A stretch of 64,000 nucleotides of DNA from positions 46,250 to 110,249 of the forward strand of contig MU626317.1 in the NCBI GenBank assembly GCA_025603075.1, written 5' to 3'. Both the position numbers and the translations under genes were made by a program. Shown here piece by piece: positions 11,745-24,000 of this stretch (positions are counted from its first letter, which is position 1; each line of letters begins with the position of its first letter). This DNA is from Neoconidiobolus thromboides FSU 785. Its lineage: Eukaryota; Entomophthoromycota; Entomophthoromycetes; Entomophthorales; Neoconidiobolaceae. Below the pieces are notes generated by a model. It was not told where the DNA came from and searched no databases. It worked only from the letters and a program-made list of their open reading frames with translations.

Positions 11745-13021
11745 ATGTTAAAATACTATTTCTTAATTCCGATATTCATATTAGCCACTTCCGCTCATAT
11801 GGAAATGCGCTTACCCCCACCTAGAAGATCAAAATACAACAGTGATTATCAAGCATTGGGAGATATCGATAATGATATGCCTGCACCTTTGGGTGATGAT
11901 GTAAGTTTAATTGTTATTTATATCTACAAACTTAATAACCTTTCATTTAGTTCCCATTCCCATGTCGAGCCACAAAGCCCGGCCCAGTATATAAAAAATA
12001 CAAAGCAGGTGAAATGATGGACATCACTTTAGGAGGTAATGCCCCTCACAATGGCGGGCATTGTCAATTTGCTCTAAGTTATGATGGAGGAGAAAAATGG
12101 ATAGTTATACATACTATAGTAAGGAATTGTATGCCCTCAAAAACAGGGCCAATAGAATTTAAATATCAAGTCCAGTTACCACCTGAAGCACCACCTAGTG
12201 ATAGCGTAGTATTTTCTTGGAATTGGATCAATGCTAGTGGTGAAAGAGAATTTTATCAAAATTGTATTGATATAGCGATTGAAGGGGATCCCACTAGTAA
12301 AGGAGTAAAAGGCAAAGAATTATTAGTGGTTAATTTACCTGGTTTTCCTACCATTGAAGAATTTGGTCGTCCTGGTTCTTATGATGGTCATAAATTATTG
12401 GATTCTAGAAAAAATATTACAATGGCTAAAGATGGTAGTATTACTCCTACTACAGAAGATAGTAAGCCCCCTCCACCCCCGCCAGCTGCTGCTTCCACTA
12501 CTCAAGCCCCACCACCTCCTCCTACAACTGCTGCTTCTTCAAAACCTCCTGCTGTATCCGTTTCAATTATTACAGTTACTACTACTATTGTTGTTACTGT
12601 TAATGCTAAAACCACACCAACAGCAGGTTATGGAATAGATATGTCTAATCAGCAAGACGAAAGTCTAAGTAAGCCGGTGCAGGAAATTATTAGAAATGAA
12701 GTGAGTGGAGAATCAATCCCAAGTTTTAGTCAAAAACAAGAGGAAGCTAATAATATGGGGATTACGAACCATAACAATAATGTGAATGATGGTATGAATA
12801 TGAACAATAGTATGAATGAAAATAATAGCAATAACATGAATAGTAATAGTGATAGCAATAATAATGGGATATTAATAATGAGCCCAGAAATTGAAGTGAA
12901 AAAACAAGTAGAAAAAGAACTAAGCAAAAATGAAGGAAGTGGATTAGTTCGATTAAATAATAGTGTACTAAAAGGTAGTATCAAGAATTCGACTTGGTAT
13001 AATAATTTTACACAAATTTAA
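11745..13021 (+). CDS. Secreted AA11-like lytic polysaccharide monooxygenase
   Basis: Two exons, 11745-11900 and 11951-13021, give 408 residues. A hydrophobic signal peptide (residues 1-17, ending ATSA) would be cleaved to expose His18. An N-terminal histidine is essential to the copper histidine brace of LPMOs. The second brace histidine is expected in NAPHNGGHCQF (His85, with His89 nearby). The axial tyrosine region is FSWNWINASGEREFYQNC, closely resembling the AA11 pattern. The LPMO domain ends near residue 200. It is followed by a Pro/Thr/Ala-rich stretch and a long Asn/Met/Ser-rich low-complexity tail without a recognisable chitin-binding module or GPI signal. AA11 enzymes oxidatively cleave chitin, so the substrate may be fungal or arthropod chitin (inference). 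Rpc25 follows 122 bp downstream on the same strand. Confidence 0.8.
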
Positions 13022-13143
13022 ATAACTTTCATTAATAGCAACTTTTATTCATCAAATTAAATCTTAACTTTTTTTTATAAAAATTAATTTTTTAAATTTA
13101 AATTTTTAACTTTTTTAAATTTTATTACTTTTTAATATAAGCA

Positions 13144-14003
13144 ATGTTTCTCCTCTCCCGTCTAAAAGATACCATACAAATAGAACCTGTCAATCTAAAT
13201 ATTGATTTTAGTTTAGCTTTGATCAATGAAATTAATAAAAAATATTGCAACCGAGTAAATTTAATTTATAGTCACATAATCTCAACCAATTAAACTTCAA
13301 ATTCAAGGTCATCCACAACGTCGGCCTTTGTATCACACTTTTTGATGTTATAGAACAACAGGATGCTTATTTATATCATAGTGATGGCTGTTCTTATGTT
13401 AAAGGTAAGTAAATAGATTCTACTTTTTAATATAATAATTAACTAAACAAAAGAAAATTAAAAGTTGAGTTTCGAATGATAGTATTCCGTCCTTTTATTG
13501 GGGAAGTAATCACTGGTAAAGTGAAGTCTATGTCAGATAAGGGTATAAAAAGTAACGAATTTATCATTTTTATTTTATATTTAGTTTAATTCAATTTTAA
13601 TAGTAAGCCTTGGTTTCTTTGATGATATAGAAATTTTACCAAACTTATTACATGAAGGAACAAAATTGTAAGATTTTTAAATAGACTAAGTTTTAAATCG
13701 GTTAGTCTAACTTTACCATTTTATAGCCATACAGATACCCAAGTATATATATGGTGTAATGAACATGGAAATTATGAGTGGGAGAAAGGTGAAGAGGTGA
13801 AGGTTAAAGTGGAAAAAGAAATATTTTTTGATGCTAAAAGTACGCCCAATCAACAGGAAAGTTTAGATGAATTTGTTAAATCTTCACCGTATCAATTAGT
13901 GGTAAGTTATTTATTTTCTCAAAGATGTTCTGGGTTTAAATTGAATCCTTTTTTTTAGTGCTCCGCTTTTGAAAGTGGCTATGGGCTCACTAGTTGGTGG
14001 TAA
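13144..14003 (+). CDS. RPC25: RNA polymerase III subunit Rpc25 (POLR3H)
   Basis: The gene is broken into short exons. My model is 13144-13254, 13308-13404, 13465-13551, 13604-13667, 13727-13901 and 13959-14003, giving 192 residues with consistent phases. The protein starts MFLLSRLKDTIQIEP. It has the conserved VIHNVGLCITLFDV strand, then FRMIVFRPFIGEVITGKV, ISLGFFDDIEILPNLL and a C-terminus ending YGLTSWW, which is diagnostic for Rpc25. The SHS2-like N-terminal half and the OB-fold C-terminal half are both present. The subunit pairs with Rpc17 to form the Pol III stalk, needed for initiation at tRNA and 5S genes. Length is slightly below the human protein (about 204). Identification is firm; single-base exon borders could shift. 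Confidence 0.9.
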
Positions 14004-15056
14004 ATTGATATTCAATATAGAATGTTATTATTATTATAGAAGCTTATTTTTTTGACGCTGTAAAGACTTTTAATGAGCATTTTTTGGCTTTTCCAAGATT
14101 GAATTTTATTCAAATAAAAATGTATTATTCTGCTATAAAGTCACTATTTTCAAACTACGTTTATTGAATAAAGGTAAATATGCAAATCCTTTTTCCTTTT
14201 ATGTTTTAATCCTTTTTAAGTATAAATTTGAAAAATTAGGTGAAATTTTGAGCAAAAAAATACTAGTTTAAATCTTATATAAATCTTTAGATTTATTTTA
14301 ATGAAATTGTAATTTTTTTGAACTGTTTATATCAAATTATTCAGACCCTAATCTAATATAATTAATCAGCTTTTATAATTTTACAATTTTGTAATAATTT
14401 CCAACTTGTTCACAAATAAACATTTTTCATTAGATAAATATGAAGTTATAAATTTTTTACAATTTTTACTAAAGCTGAAATTATTTTTCTTTAAGCTAAC
14501 TTTTTGGTATTTTAAGCTCAAAATCAAGGAATTTTCTAATTGTAGCAACAGATGTTAATAAATTGATACTCCCAGAAGTTAAAATAAACATAGTTAAGAA
14601 ATAAATTTGACGCTTACCTGATAATAAAGAAAGATTGAAAAGACTTAGTTAAATAAAACATGCCTTGTGATAAAGTTAATTTTATTTCAAATAAGCTTAA
14701 TTTTGTACATTAACATATGGGGGATGTATTTTGGTGTTTAAGAATTTTACTAACAAATTTTCTGTTCAAATAGCGCCTAAAAGAAAAATAATGAAGCCAA
14801 AAAAACACCCTCATTTAATGAAGATGTACAAGTACTCATTCTCATTATTTGGTAGTAAGATTTTGAAAAAGTCATAACAAATCATTGTAATTAGTTAATT
14901 GTTTTATATTATATTGTTTTATAATTTTAATGAATCCAAAAAGTTTATATTTATTAGAATTTAATATTATATTCCTAGTATTAATTAAAAAAAATTAAAA
15001 ATTGCTGTTTAATATGAAAAATATTTAAAAAAGCTCTAGTTTATTAATTTAGCAAC
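14004..15056. other. Convergent intergenic region
   Basis: The region lies between the stop codons of RPC25 and PRP8. It is A+T-rich with no exon seen. It contains one MITE at 14718-14813 and presumably the two transcript ends. Confidence 0.6.
14718..14813 (-). mobile_element. Palindromic TA-type MITE, copy 6
   Basis: Reverse orientation, TGGGGGATGTATTTTGG to CACCCTCA. TA lies at the left side and a degraded TT at the right. Confidence 0.82.
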
Positions 15057-18000
15057 CTAACTAAGCATATCTTCTCTATCAACCACATTATTATTCATAT
15101 TACTTCCATCTTCCAATTGTGAAAAGTTCAAGTAATGAGCAGGTCTATGACGTTCGTCATAAAATGGTAAAGGTACTTCTAAGCTAAGATGATATTCCTT
15201 ATCAGGCTGATGAGAAGCACCCTGGAAATTATAATTCCAAATTGAATCAACAGGTGAAAGGAAAAATCCGAAAAACTTGTCTGAAAGTAACATTTGAATA
15301 CGCTCATAATGGGTTGGTAAGTATCCTGCTGGGTTAGTACCGCTTAGATCTTTGTTGGATGCTCCCCACTCATTACCTGATGGCGTTACTTTGTAACAAG
15401 TGAGTGAACAAGAACCTGGCGTAAATGCACAGGTAATAATTACTGAAGTATCGATATCCCAACCTGGATAAGAGCCAAGTAATTTAGCATGTGTAGTAAC
15501 GTCTTGTGGTGAAAGATGGGGTAGCTCATTTGGTAGAGTATGGATCCAGCCTAAAGGTTCAAGGTCATTCAGCTGCTCATGTTCTGGTGGATTATTTGGA
15601 AGATGCACCATTTGGTGAGTACCCCATTGAGGCACCATAACTATGGAACGGATCTCTTTAACTTGTGGATTATCTTTTGGCGAAACACCATACAAAAATC
15701 CTGAAATTTGAGTTCGAAGATCAGAAATTATAATAAAACGCTTAAGTAAGTTTTTAGGCAACACATAAGTATACCCTGAATCCTTTAGATCATCACTAGC
15801 AACAAAGATGTGTTGGGTTCTCAATTGGAGATTGGTAGATGAAATAGCTCTTACTCTCCAATCTGTTTTAGAAGAAAAGGTTTGAGTTTCATACCCAGTT
15901 GTGGTAGTAGTAATAATTTCGTCTCCATGAATATTATGAGTTTTAGTGGTCACTGCCGTCAGTTGGCTTTGTTCTTTAGCTTGCTTTTCGATTTCAGCAA
16001 TTTGTTGACGTTGAAGCGAAGGAGCTGAAATTTCCATACCAAGGATAATATCACGGATTTCAGGTTGAGTCAAAGAAGCAACGTTAACATTATTCTTTTT
16101 ACCATAGTCTGCAAGGATAAGATCTTTTAAGGCAACCTCCACCTTAATCCATTCATCATCTGGTAAAGTGGGCCAGATATGATGTGCTTCAGTGATTGTA
16201 TTCTTATCAGGACGAAGAATCATTTTAGTCTTATCATTATTCACATGAAGTGCTCTTAAAATCAAAATCAAACGGAAGAAAGCAGTATATGAGGAAATCG
16301 TCGTTAGGAAATTATCATAAAGATTAAACAGACACATCATTGGCTCATTCGCTTTAAGGATAAGATCTCCAAACTTCTCTACTTTAAGACAAGCTTGGAA
16401 AGGTAATTGTAACTCAGAACCTTTGATCACAATATTGGGGAAATCTAAAAGATGAACCTCAAGTGGATCCAACATACCCTTACGAGTAACAATGATTTGT
16501 CTTGGTTGTTCTTCCACTGGAAGTGAACGAATAAGAGCAGCTACTTCTTCAGCAGTCTTCCACTTGGCTAATTGGCCAAGACGTTTTTGTCCAGCCCATA
16601 CCGAAGTATGAATAATCTTAAGGAAGAGATCACCATTACGTGGGTTGAAAATAAAGATAGCACCATTGATAGGTTTTGTGGTTAAATTACCTTCAAATGT
16701 CTTATGGATGGTAACGCGATAAACATTAGTATCATCCACAAACCAAATAATTTGATTTGAGAATAATTCACCGTAATTTGTTGAGTTAAGGTATGGTTCG
16801 GTTGGTTCAGATGAATACAATTGCACACCTTTACGAATACGTTCACGGAGTACATAGAGAGCAGGATTAGCTTTAATAATCTTACCCATGGCTTGCTGTG
16901 TAAGTGGCTTAAGCCCAGGGAACCAATTACCATAAGCAGAATAGAGATTGTAAGCAAGATCAACACCAATCATCATACCAGTAGGTGAAGGATAGATACT
17001 CATATTATCTGTAGTATAATCTAAGAACTTGGCACGAGTGTAACGTTCAACATCATGAGAGTCAAAGTCACCCCAGCGTAATTGGATATCAATCCAGAAT
17101 TTTTGAATAGTACCATTATCCATTGAATCTTTATTATCATTCAAAAGGGAAGGTCTGGATACACCCCATTTATAACTAGCAAACAAGAGAATATCCGCAC
17201 ATGAACTGTTCATTTTATAACTTTTACGTGGATGGATCGTTTCTTTTTGTACTGACTCAATTTGCAAGGCTTCGGATTCTTGGTCAAACACTTGCACCAT
17301 ATCCATCACCAATGCTTCGTGGATTTTTTGCCACAAATGTGCACGGAAAATTTGAATCAAGGAAATTTTAAGTGTTGGGATTTTACCATGCATAAAAATA
17401 CCTGTTAAATCAAGTTGTACTTGGAAACCAACATACACATTTGAATTGTGGACAACGGCATTATTACCAAGTAAAAAGAGCTTGTCGGAATCCTCGTCTA
17501 AAGTTATACCACAATATTGGCCTAGAGTTCCAGCTGTTTTAACAACATTAAATCTATATTCAACTGGTAAATATTGAACAGCGATTGGGGCCTCCCTGCG
17601 TTTGCGATCAATTGATGAGAGACTGAGTACTTTAGTTAAAGCACTGCAAGGCACAAACGTTACGCAGGACTTAAAGCCATTATTAGTTTCATGATTTGAA
17701 ACAGAATATTTGATACCAAGGGAGCGAGCTAAAGCTAAGGCACCAGTAACAATGTTTTGGTGTACTGAAGTAAATACTACTTTTTGGTATTTTTCTCTGG
17801 CTTCTTTGAAATCATTGTATCGGGTCAACTCCATCTTATTTTCAAGCTCTTTATCTTCTGGATTTGGATTAACAACTTCACCATCTGAATCAATTAAACC
17901 AGCCAAGAGATTCTCACGGACAGATATAGATTCAGTAAAAAACCATGTTGGTACAACCTTAGGTTGAGATCTTTTCATATTGAGTTGGCACATCAAATTC

Positions 18001-21000
18001 CATATTTTATTTGTTTTAATTTCTTTATTAACATTCACTTCTTCAGATGCTAACTCTCCAATGTTTAATGCTTCAGCTCCGATGTTATGATATATTGCTC
18101 TAACACGTTTCATTTGACTTATATAGTCTTTATTGTCAGCATTCTTTTCTGCTGTTCTATCGCCGGCAATCCATAAACCAACAAGCCAGGCAACATTGTT
18201 TACTTCGCTAGCAGGCAAGCCTTCTTTTCTACATATTTCTTCAAATTTATTATTTCCAAGCAATACTGGTGCTACAAGCTGGTAAGTTAATTGACGGATA
18301 CTTTCATCCACAAATGAGTATAATTGTGTCTCAAGTTCCCAAGTAATGGTTGATTTACTCAAGTTGATTAAATTGTCTCTAAATCCTTTTGCAGCCTCGA
18401 ATGTATTTGCTTTAGAGTTCTCATAATCTGATATATGGAACGATTTTTTGATCCAAGCAACCATTTGAATTTCCTCACCATTAAATTCTCTTGTTACAAG
18501 TGAAGTATAATTGATATAGAAGGATTCACCAGTTTGTTCATCTTTAGTCACTTCACCAACAGTCATATGGGTAGTCAGATGTAATAAATGCCTAGAATTA
18601 CTGGTATACTTAATAAGATCTAATCCCTCTTCATTACTTGACTTTTCTTGGTCATGATGTACTTCGCAAACCTCATACATAGTATCTTGTCCTGAGTGAA
18701 CCCCAGTTACCTTCCTTGGCTTTGAGTCCATACCCAATACATTGTCTCCAATTTTAATGTCTTTAATAGCACGAATAGACCCATCAGCCATGTATACAGG
18801 AGTAGAAGGAGCAAAGCACCTGTTGATCGTAGGTGACCACCAAAGAGTAAAACGACGATTTGGAATTTGATTCAAACCAGATCTCTGTGCATTTGTGAGC
18901 TTCTTGTATTTCATACTTTCTTCGAATCCAGAGTTATGTACTACCATACTATCCGATCTTAAGAATCTTTGATTACCGTCAACTAAGAAACCGTAATATT
19001 CTTGAGGTTCAGTCATTTTAATTGAAACAATTGGAACAAAGAATTCCTTGATGGCTACTGCATTGGTATCCGAATTGATACTATTTTTGGGATTTTCATC
19101 AATATATAAAGCTGGATCAGCTTCGACCTTTTCAAAATCTGTTTCATTAATATAAATAAATTCTTCACTTTGATTAATAGCAACTTTATAAAGAGACCAA
19201 ATATGCTGAACATGTTGAGGCAATGAAAGTAAATCTCTTACAGTTGTTTCAATTTGGTAAGTTTTAACTGCAGCAGAAGTTGTTTCTAAATGTTTCAAGA
19301 AATTAGCGCCTGCGTCACCTGCTTCTTTTTTAGTTTGAATTTCTTTTTCTCCAACCTTGAAGCTCATAGAGCAGTATCCACTATTGTACCAATAGACAGT
19401 ATAAGAAGATGAATCTTCGCTCCAGGACATAACCGCCTTATTTGAAGATGCTAAGCATAAAATATGATTACCAGTAACAGTTAAAGCTTCGCCAACACGG
19501 GGTAAAATTTCATATAATGGTGCAACACCTTGAACGACTTCCTTAATATTACGTGGTAATTGATCATCACCCATTAGTTTATCATTCACACTAACATCTT
19601 TAGCTAATTTTATAGATCCATCTTGGAGCATAAGTGGAGTAGCACCAGAGAAACAAGCTTTTTCCCAAAACAGACCTTCCCAAGTAGGGAAGTAAGTACC
19701 TTTAAACAATGTATGTTCTAAAATACCTTCAACACCACCCAAGGCTTGAATCATATCAGTACGATAATTATTTAGATTCCAAAGTTTACCATCGTGGCGT
19801 TGATGGGTCCACCAGAATGGATTATTTTTGAGTATTTGGTACTGTTTGAAATCAGTACGAACACGCCACCCTTTATCATAGGCAAGGGTATGTCGATCCT
19901 TTTGGAATAAGGTATTAATTCTAGGGATACCTCGATCCCAACTATCTTCCAAATCTTCAAGAGTAAGTCGACGATTTTGTGCTGTAGCTTCTTGACGTTT
20001 CAAAGCATATTCTGCCCATACACGTTGCGAATCAATAAACTCAGATTCCCAAGGTTGAAGATAACGAAATAAATTAGGAATCAAGGTATCTTCATCATGG
20101 GACATACCAGATCTAAAATGAGTGATACCAGTTTCAGTTTGACGTGACCATCTAAGGTCGGATTGTGGGATAAGTACATGGCCCATAGACAACATACCTA
20201 GACCACCCAATTCCTTTGGACAATTATGACCAATTAAAAAGTCACCATGACAGAATAATTGTGATTGTCCTTTTTCTACTTGGAAACCGTAATACTCATC
20301 AACTGCTTCAGCTTGGCTGGAGATCTCAAAGATACGATAATTGACTTTTGGAATGGCTGATTTCATACTTGCGAGTTTGACAAATTTACAAGGCAACACA
20401 TCTAAATCGCTACTTAAATACACTTTTCCTACATACTCAGTAGAATCTTTGCTTTTAGTCTTTGTAGCAATAGTAGATAAACCAAGGGATCGACCCAACT
20501 CATAGACTAATTTCAATACGGGCTCATTTGAATCAAGGCTTTTAATAAAAACATACCCATCATCTTGAACTTGACCACTTGAATCAATTAAACCTGCAAG
20601 TAAAGCACGACGAACATAGCCAGGCTCTTGTACAAAACGTTCGATTTCACTGTAATCATTAATTGTACTGTGATCTATGCACATCTTTGTTAGTAAAGCC
20701 TTAAATATGTCGATATCGATGTTCTTATTGGCTGAAACATTTGATTTTGTAAATCCAGAGCTACCAAGGTGTGCTCCGATTGCCCAAGCGTAATCTTCAG
20801 CAGAATCCTTATTAAGCTTGTTTTTAAAGCTATGGCAAGAATGTAATAAACTTGGTATGCTTCTATTTTTGCTTCCAATCGGCCATTCTTCGATCGAAGT
20901 ACTATATCTCATCATACATGGTAAAACTTTGGTTCCTGTTTTTATCATTTGTGATCTGTATTTATTGTATTCACTTACGCTTACAATCCATTCATTAGAA

Positions 21001-24000
21001 TTTGATAAACCTTCAATGACATTCATAATCACTTCATCAATATCATTTTCATGTTTAATATACGTTGCATAATCAAATTCTACCAACTTTTCGATTTCAA
21101 ATGGACGGATCAATTTAAGCATGGAATCGAATTTAAGCTTCCAATAATATACTTTATAAACTACGTTGGATTGGTTGGCTTTAACTTCTTCAATATCATA
21201 AAAGCACTGTACAACTCTTGAAACCTTTGGAATTTGTAAAACTAACAAATGGTTTTCATTACATAGAAATCCAGGCTCAAATAACAGCTCTTCATTATAG
21301 GCACAATTTAAAGCCTTTGAAAGTTTAACTCTATATAATGGTGCAGTACCTGAAACTAAATGTTCTACTCTACGGATTTTACCATCATCACCAAGCACTT
21401 GGTTTCCAACTTTGATTTCTTCAATTGACTTTGTGGTACCATTAGCTAAACGTATAGGCATCCCCTTACCATAACAATAGAATACAACAGGTGGGAAACG
21501 ACTAGGCATTTTAGAATTAAGACCAATTTTTACACGAGTTTGAATCTTTGATTCACTCTTAACCAAAAGATCTAAGATTTCACGAGTATGTACTACTGCT
21601 TCACGATAATATGTCATTAATCCAATCAAAGCTGTATTCCATTTGTTGACAATCTTTGAAAAGGTAGTGGATCCAGAGGACATTAATATTTGACGGATAC
21701 GATTATTGAAACGCTGGATAGACTCATCATCTACCCTTAAAAAGGCTTGTGCAGTACGTTCTTTAGTTTGTTCATTAATTAAATTCCATACACCATCTTT
21801 AAGTGAAAATGTTTCTTCCTTTGCACGAATCTTTGGCAAAATTCGAACTTCAAATCCACACATGGAGAATAAAAGATTGGGATTATCTCTTGAGTAAACA
21901 CTCACAAATGTTTCTTCCCAATCAAGGGTTGTAACTGATCTTGGTAAACGATTTTTCATATCCCAAAAGGTAGCACGACCTAAATTGACATCGTGCTTCA
22001 TCAAACGCATTCTACAATCACGTGGCCAGCATTTTTTGTTATTGTAACCAACAATATTTTCATTATTAGGATCCGGATGCTCTGTTAAATATCTTTGAAT
22101 CAAATCTCTTGATTCATCAGCACTGAATCTGAAAAGTATATAAATACGATCTATATAACGAGAGTAAAGTCTTATTGGATGTTTAGTTTCAGTAGGAACA
22201 TCTCTAAATTGCAAAAAGTCATTTGGGAGTTGAGGCGGTCCAGCCATTTCAGATGCTCTTTGTAAACCAAGGAGCAATAAATCCAAGACTAAGCCCCAGA
22301 ACTGATAAATGAACGAAGCAAATTGTAAACCACGAATTAAACCATAAGAATTTAAATGATTCATATCCTTATAATTAAGAACAACATTATTTTTTGCTGA
22401 CATATAATCGGCTAAATTATGATCCAAGATTAAACGTAAAAGTCTATTCAAAACTGTAATATCCACTTTCTCATATACTTTGTTAAGCCTTGTTTCTACC
22501 ATTACATTACATTCACCTTCAGATGTTTCCCAAATATCAGTAAGGTTGTTAATTCCTTGACACCATTTGTAAGTAAGCAATGGAGGAGGTTCATTATCTG
22601 ACGGTTTAATCCATGCTGGGAAGAGATGACGCTTATCAGCTTCATACCAAAGATATTGATCAAGGTAGGCATCAGTGATCTTTTCCATTGGTTCCACGTC
22701 ATAAACCGGGATAAGATGAGAGTATAAATCCATGAACTCAATTCCTACTTCTTTAAATGCTCTTTGGGTCAAAAGTAAACGTTTAATTCTAGAAAGAGCT
22801 TCATGAGGATTATCATAAGCTTGTTCAATTAAACCGAGTTCTTCACGTTGAGATTGATTTAAACGTCCTTTTACAGAGTACGCTTCTCTTAAGCGTTCAA
22901 GAGCAAGGATCAACAATTTGGTATCGTGTTTATATGAGAGTGGTGGGAAAGGAATAGGAGTGAATTTTCTAGATTCGAGCCAGTGTACTGTTGAAGTGAA
23001 GATTGCAACAGCTTCTTCAGGAGAAATATAAGGACCATCTTTAAGATAATTATGTTGTCTTTCTTGCTCAGCCTTAAGCCACAATCTGGTCAAACGTCCT
23101 AAATTCTTTTTGCAAACTGTTTTATCAACTGTTGCTCCTCTACGGATACGTTCACGATTATAATGGGCTACACTGGTCCACCAATCAGCTTTAGATTTGA
23201 CATAACGGAGGATCATATTTTCTATAGGGGTAGGCAGACCTGGTACTTTCCATGGAATATTGGCTTTCCAACAATTGTGGGCAACAATGAAATTTCCAAG
23301 TAAAAAGAGAGGGTCTTTACCATCTAACTCGAAACCAAAATATTCACCTTTACTTGAGACTTCAGTGACATCAAATTGGTTATTGTTGTTGTCTTCCATA
23401 GCTACACTTTCTCCTTTCAGTTTGTTTATAAAAGGAAGAGTTGAAAATTCCCTGCCAAAAATATTAATCTGTTCCTCCCTATTTGATACAAATAAACCAA
23501 GAGATCTTGCAACTTGTACTACTAATTGTTTTAAAATAGGACTGATCTCATTGACTTTGATTTTAAGCTTTAAATCAAGTTGATCGATATTGAATGGCAA
23601 TGATTCTAATATACCGGCTAATATATTCGAGCGGAATAACTTTGATTGGTTCATAACACATGAAGCTAATAAATCAGAAGAAGGAAGTTCTTTCAATTTG
23701 CTTATACAATCCCATGCCATACTTCCAACACTTATATTACTATTGGGTTCTTTTATTCTAGTAGATGAAGCAAATTGCTGACCAATAGCATAAGCTACCG
23801 AGTTGATCGGTGCTGGAGTTTGATCTAATTCACCAGATGCTTTAAAATGTAAATTATGGATAACTTGTTCTAAATCTAATTCTGAAGAATATGGGAATTC
23901 GTTGACAGATTGACGAATCATAGTGAAAGTAAAAGAGGAGTGAAGAAGAGTTTTGGAAAATTTAACATAATTAAGTGAAGAAACTTCCCATCCAGCATTC

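Noticed and set aside
12354-12984. Leu-rich and Phe/Leu-rich frames overlapping the LPMO tail
   Set aside because: They are other-frame shadows of the Pro/Thr and Asn-rich repeats.
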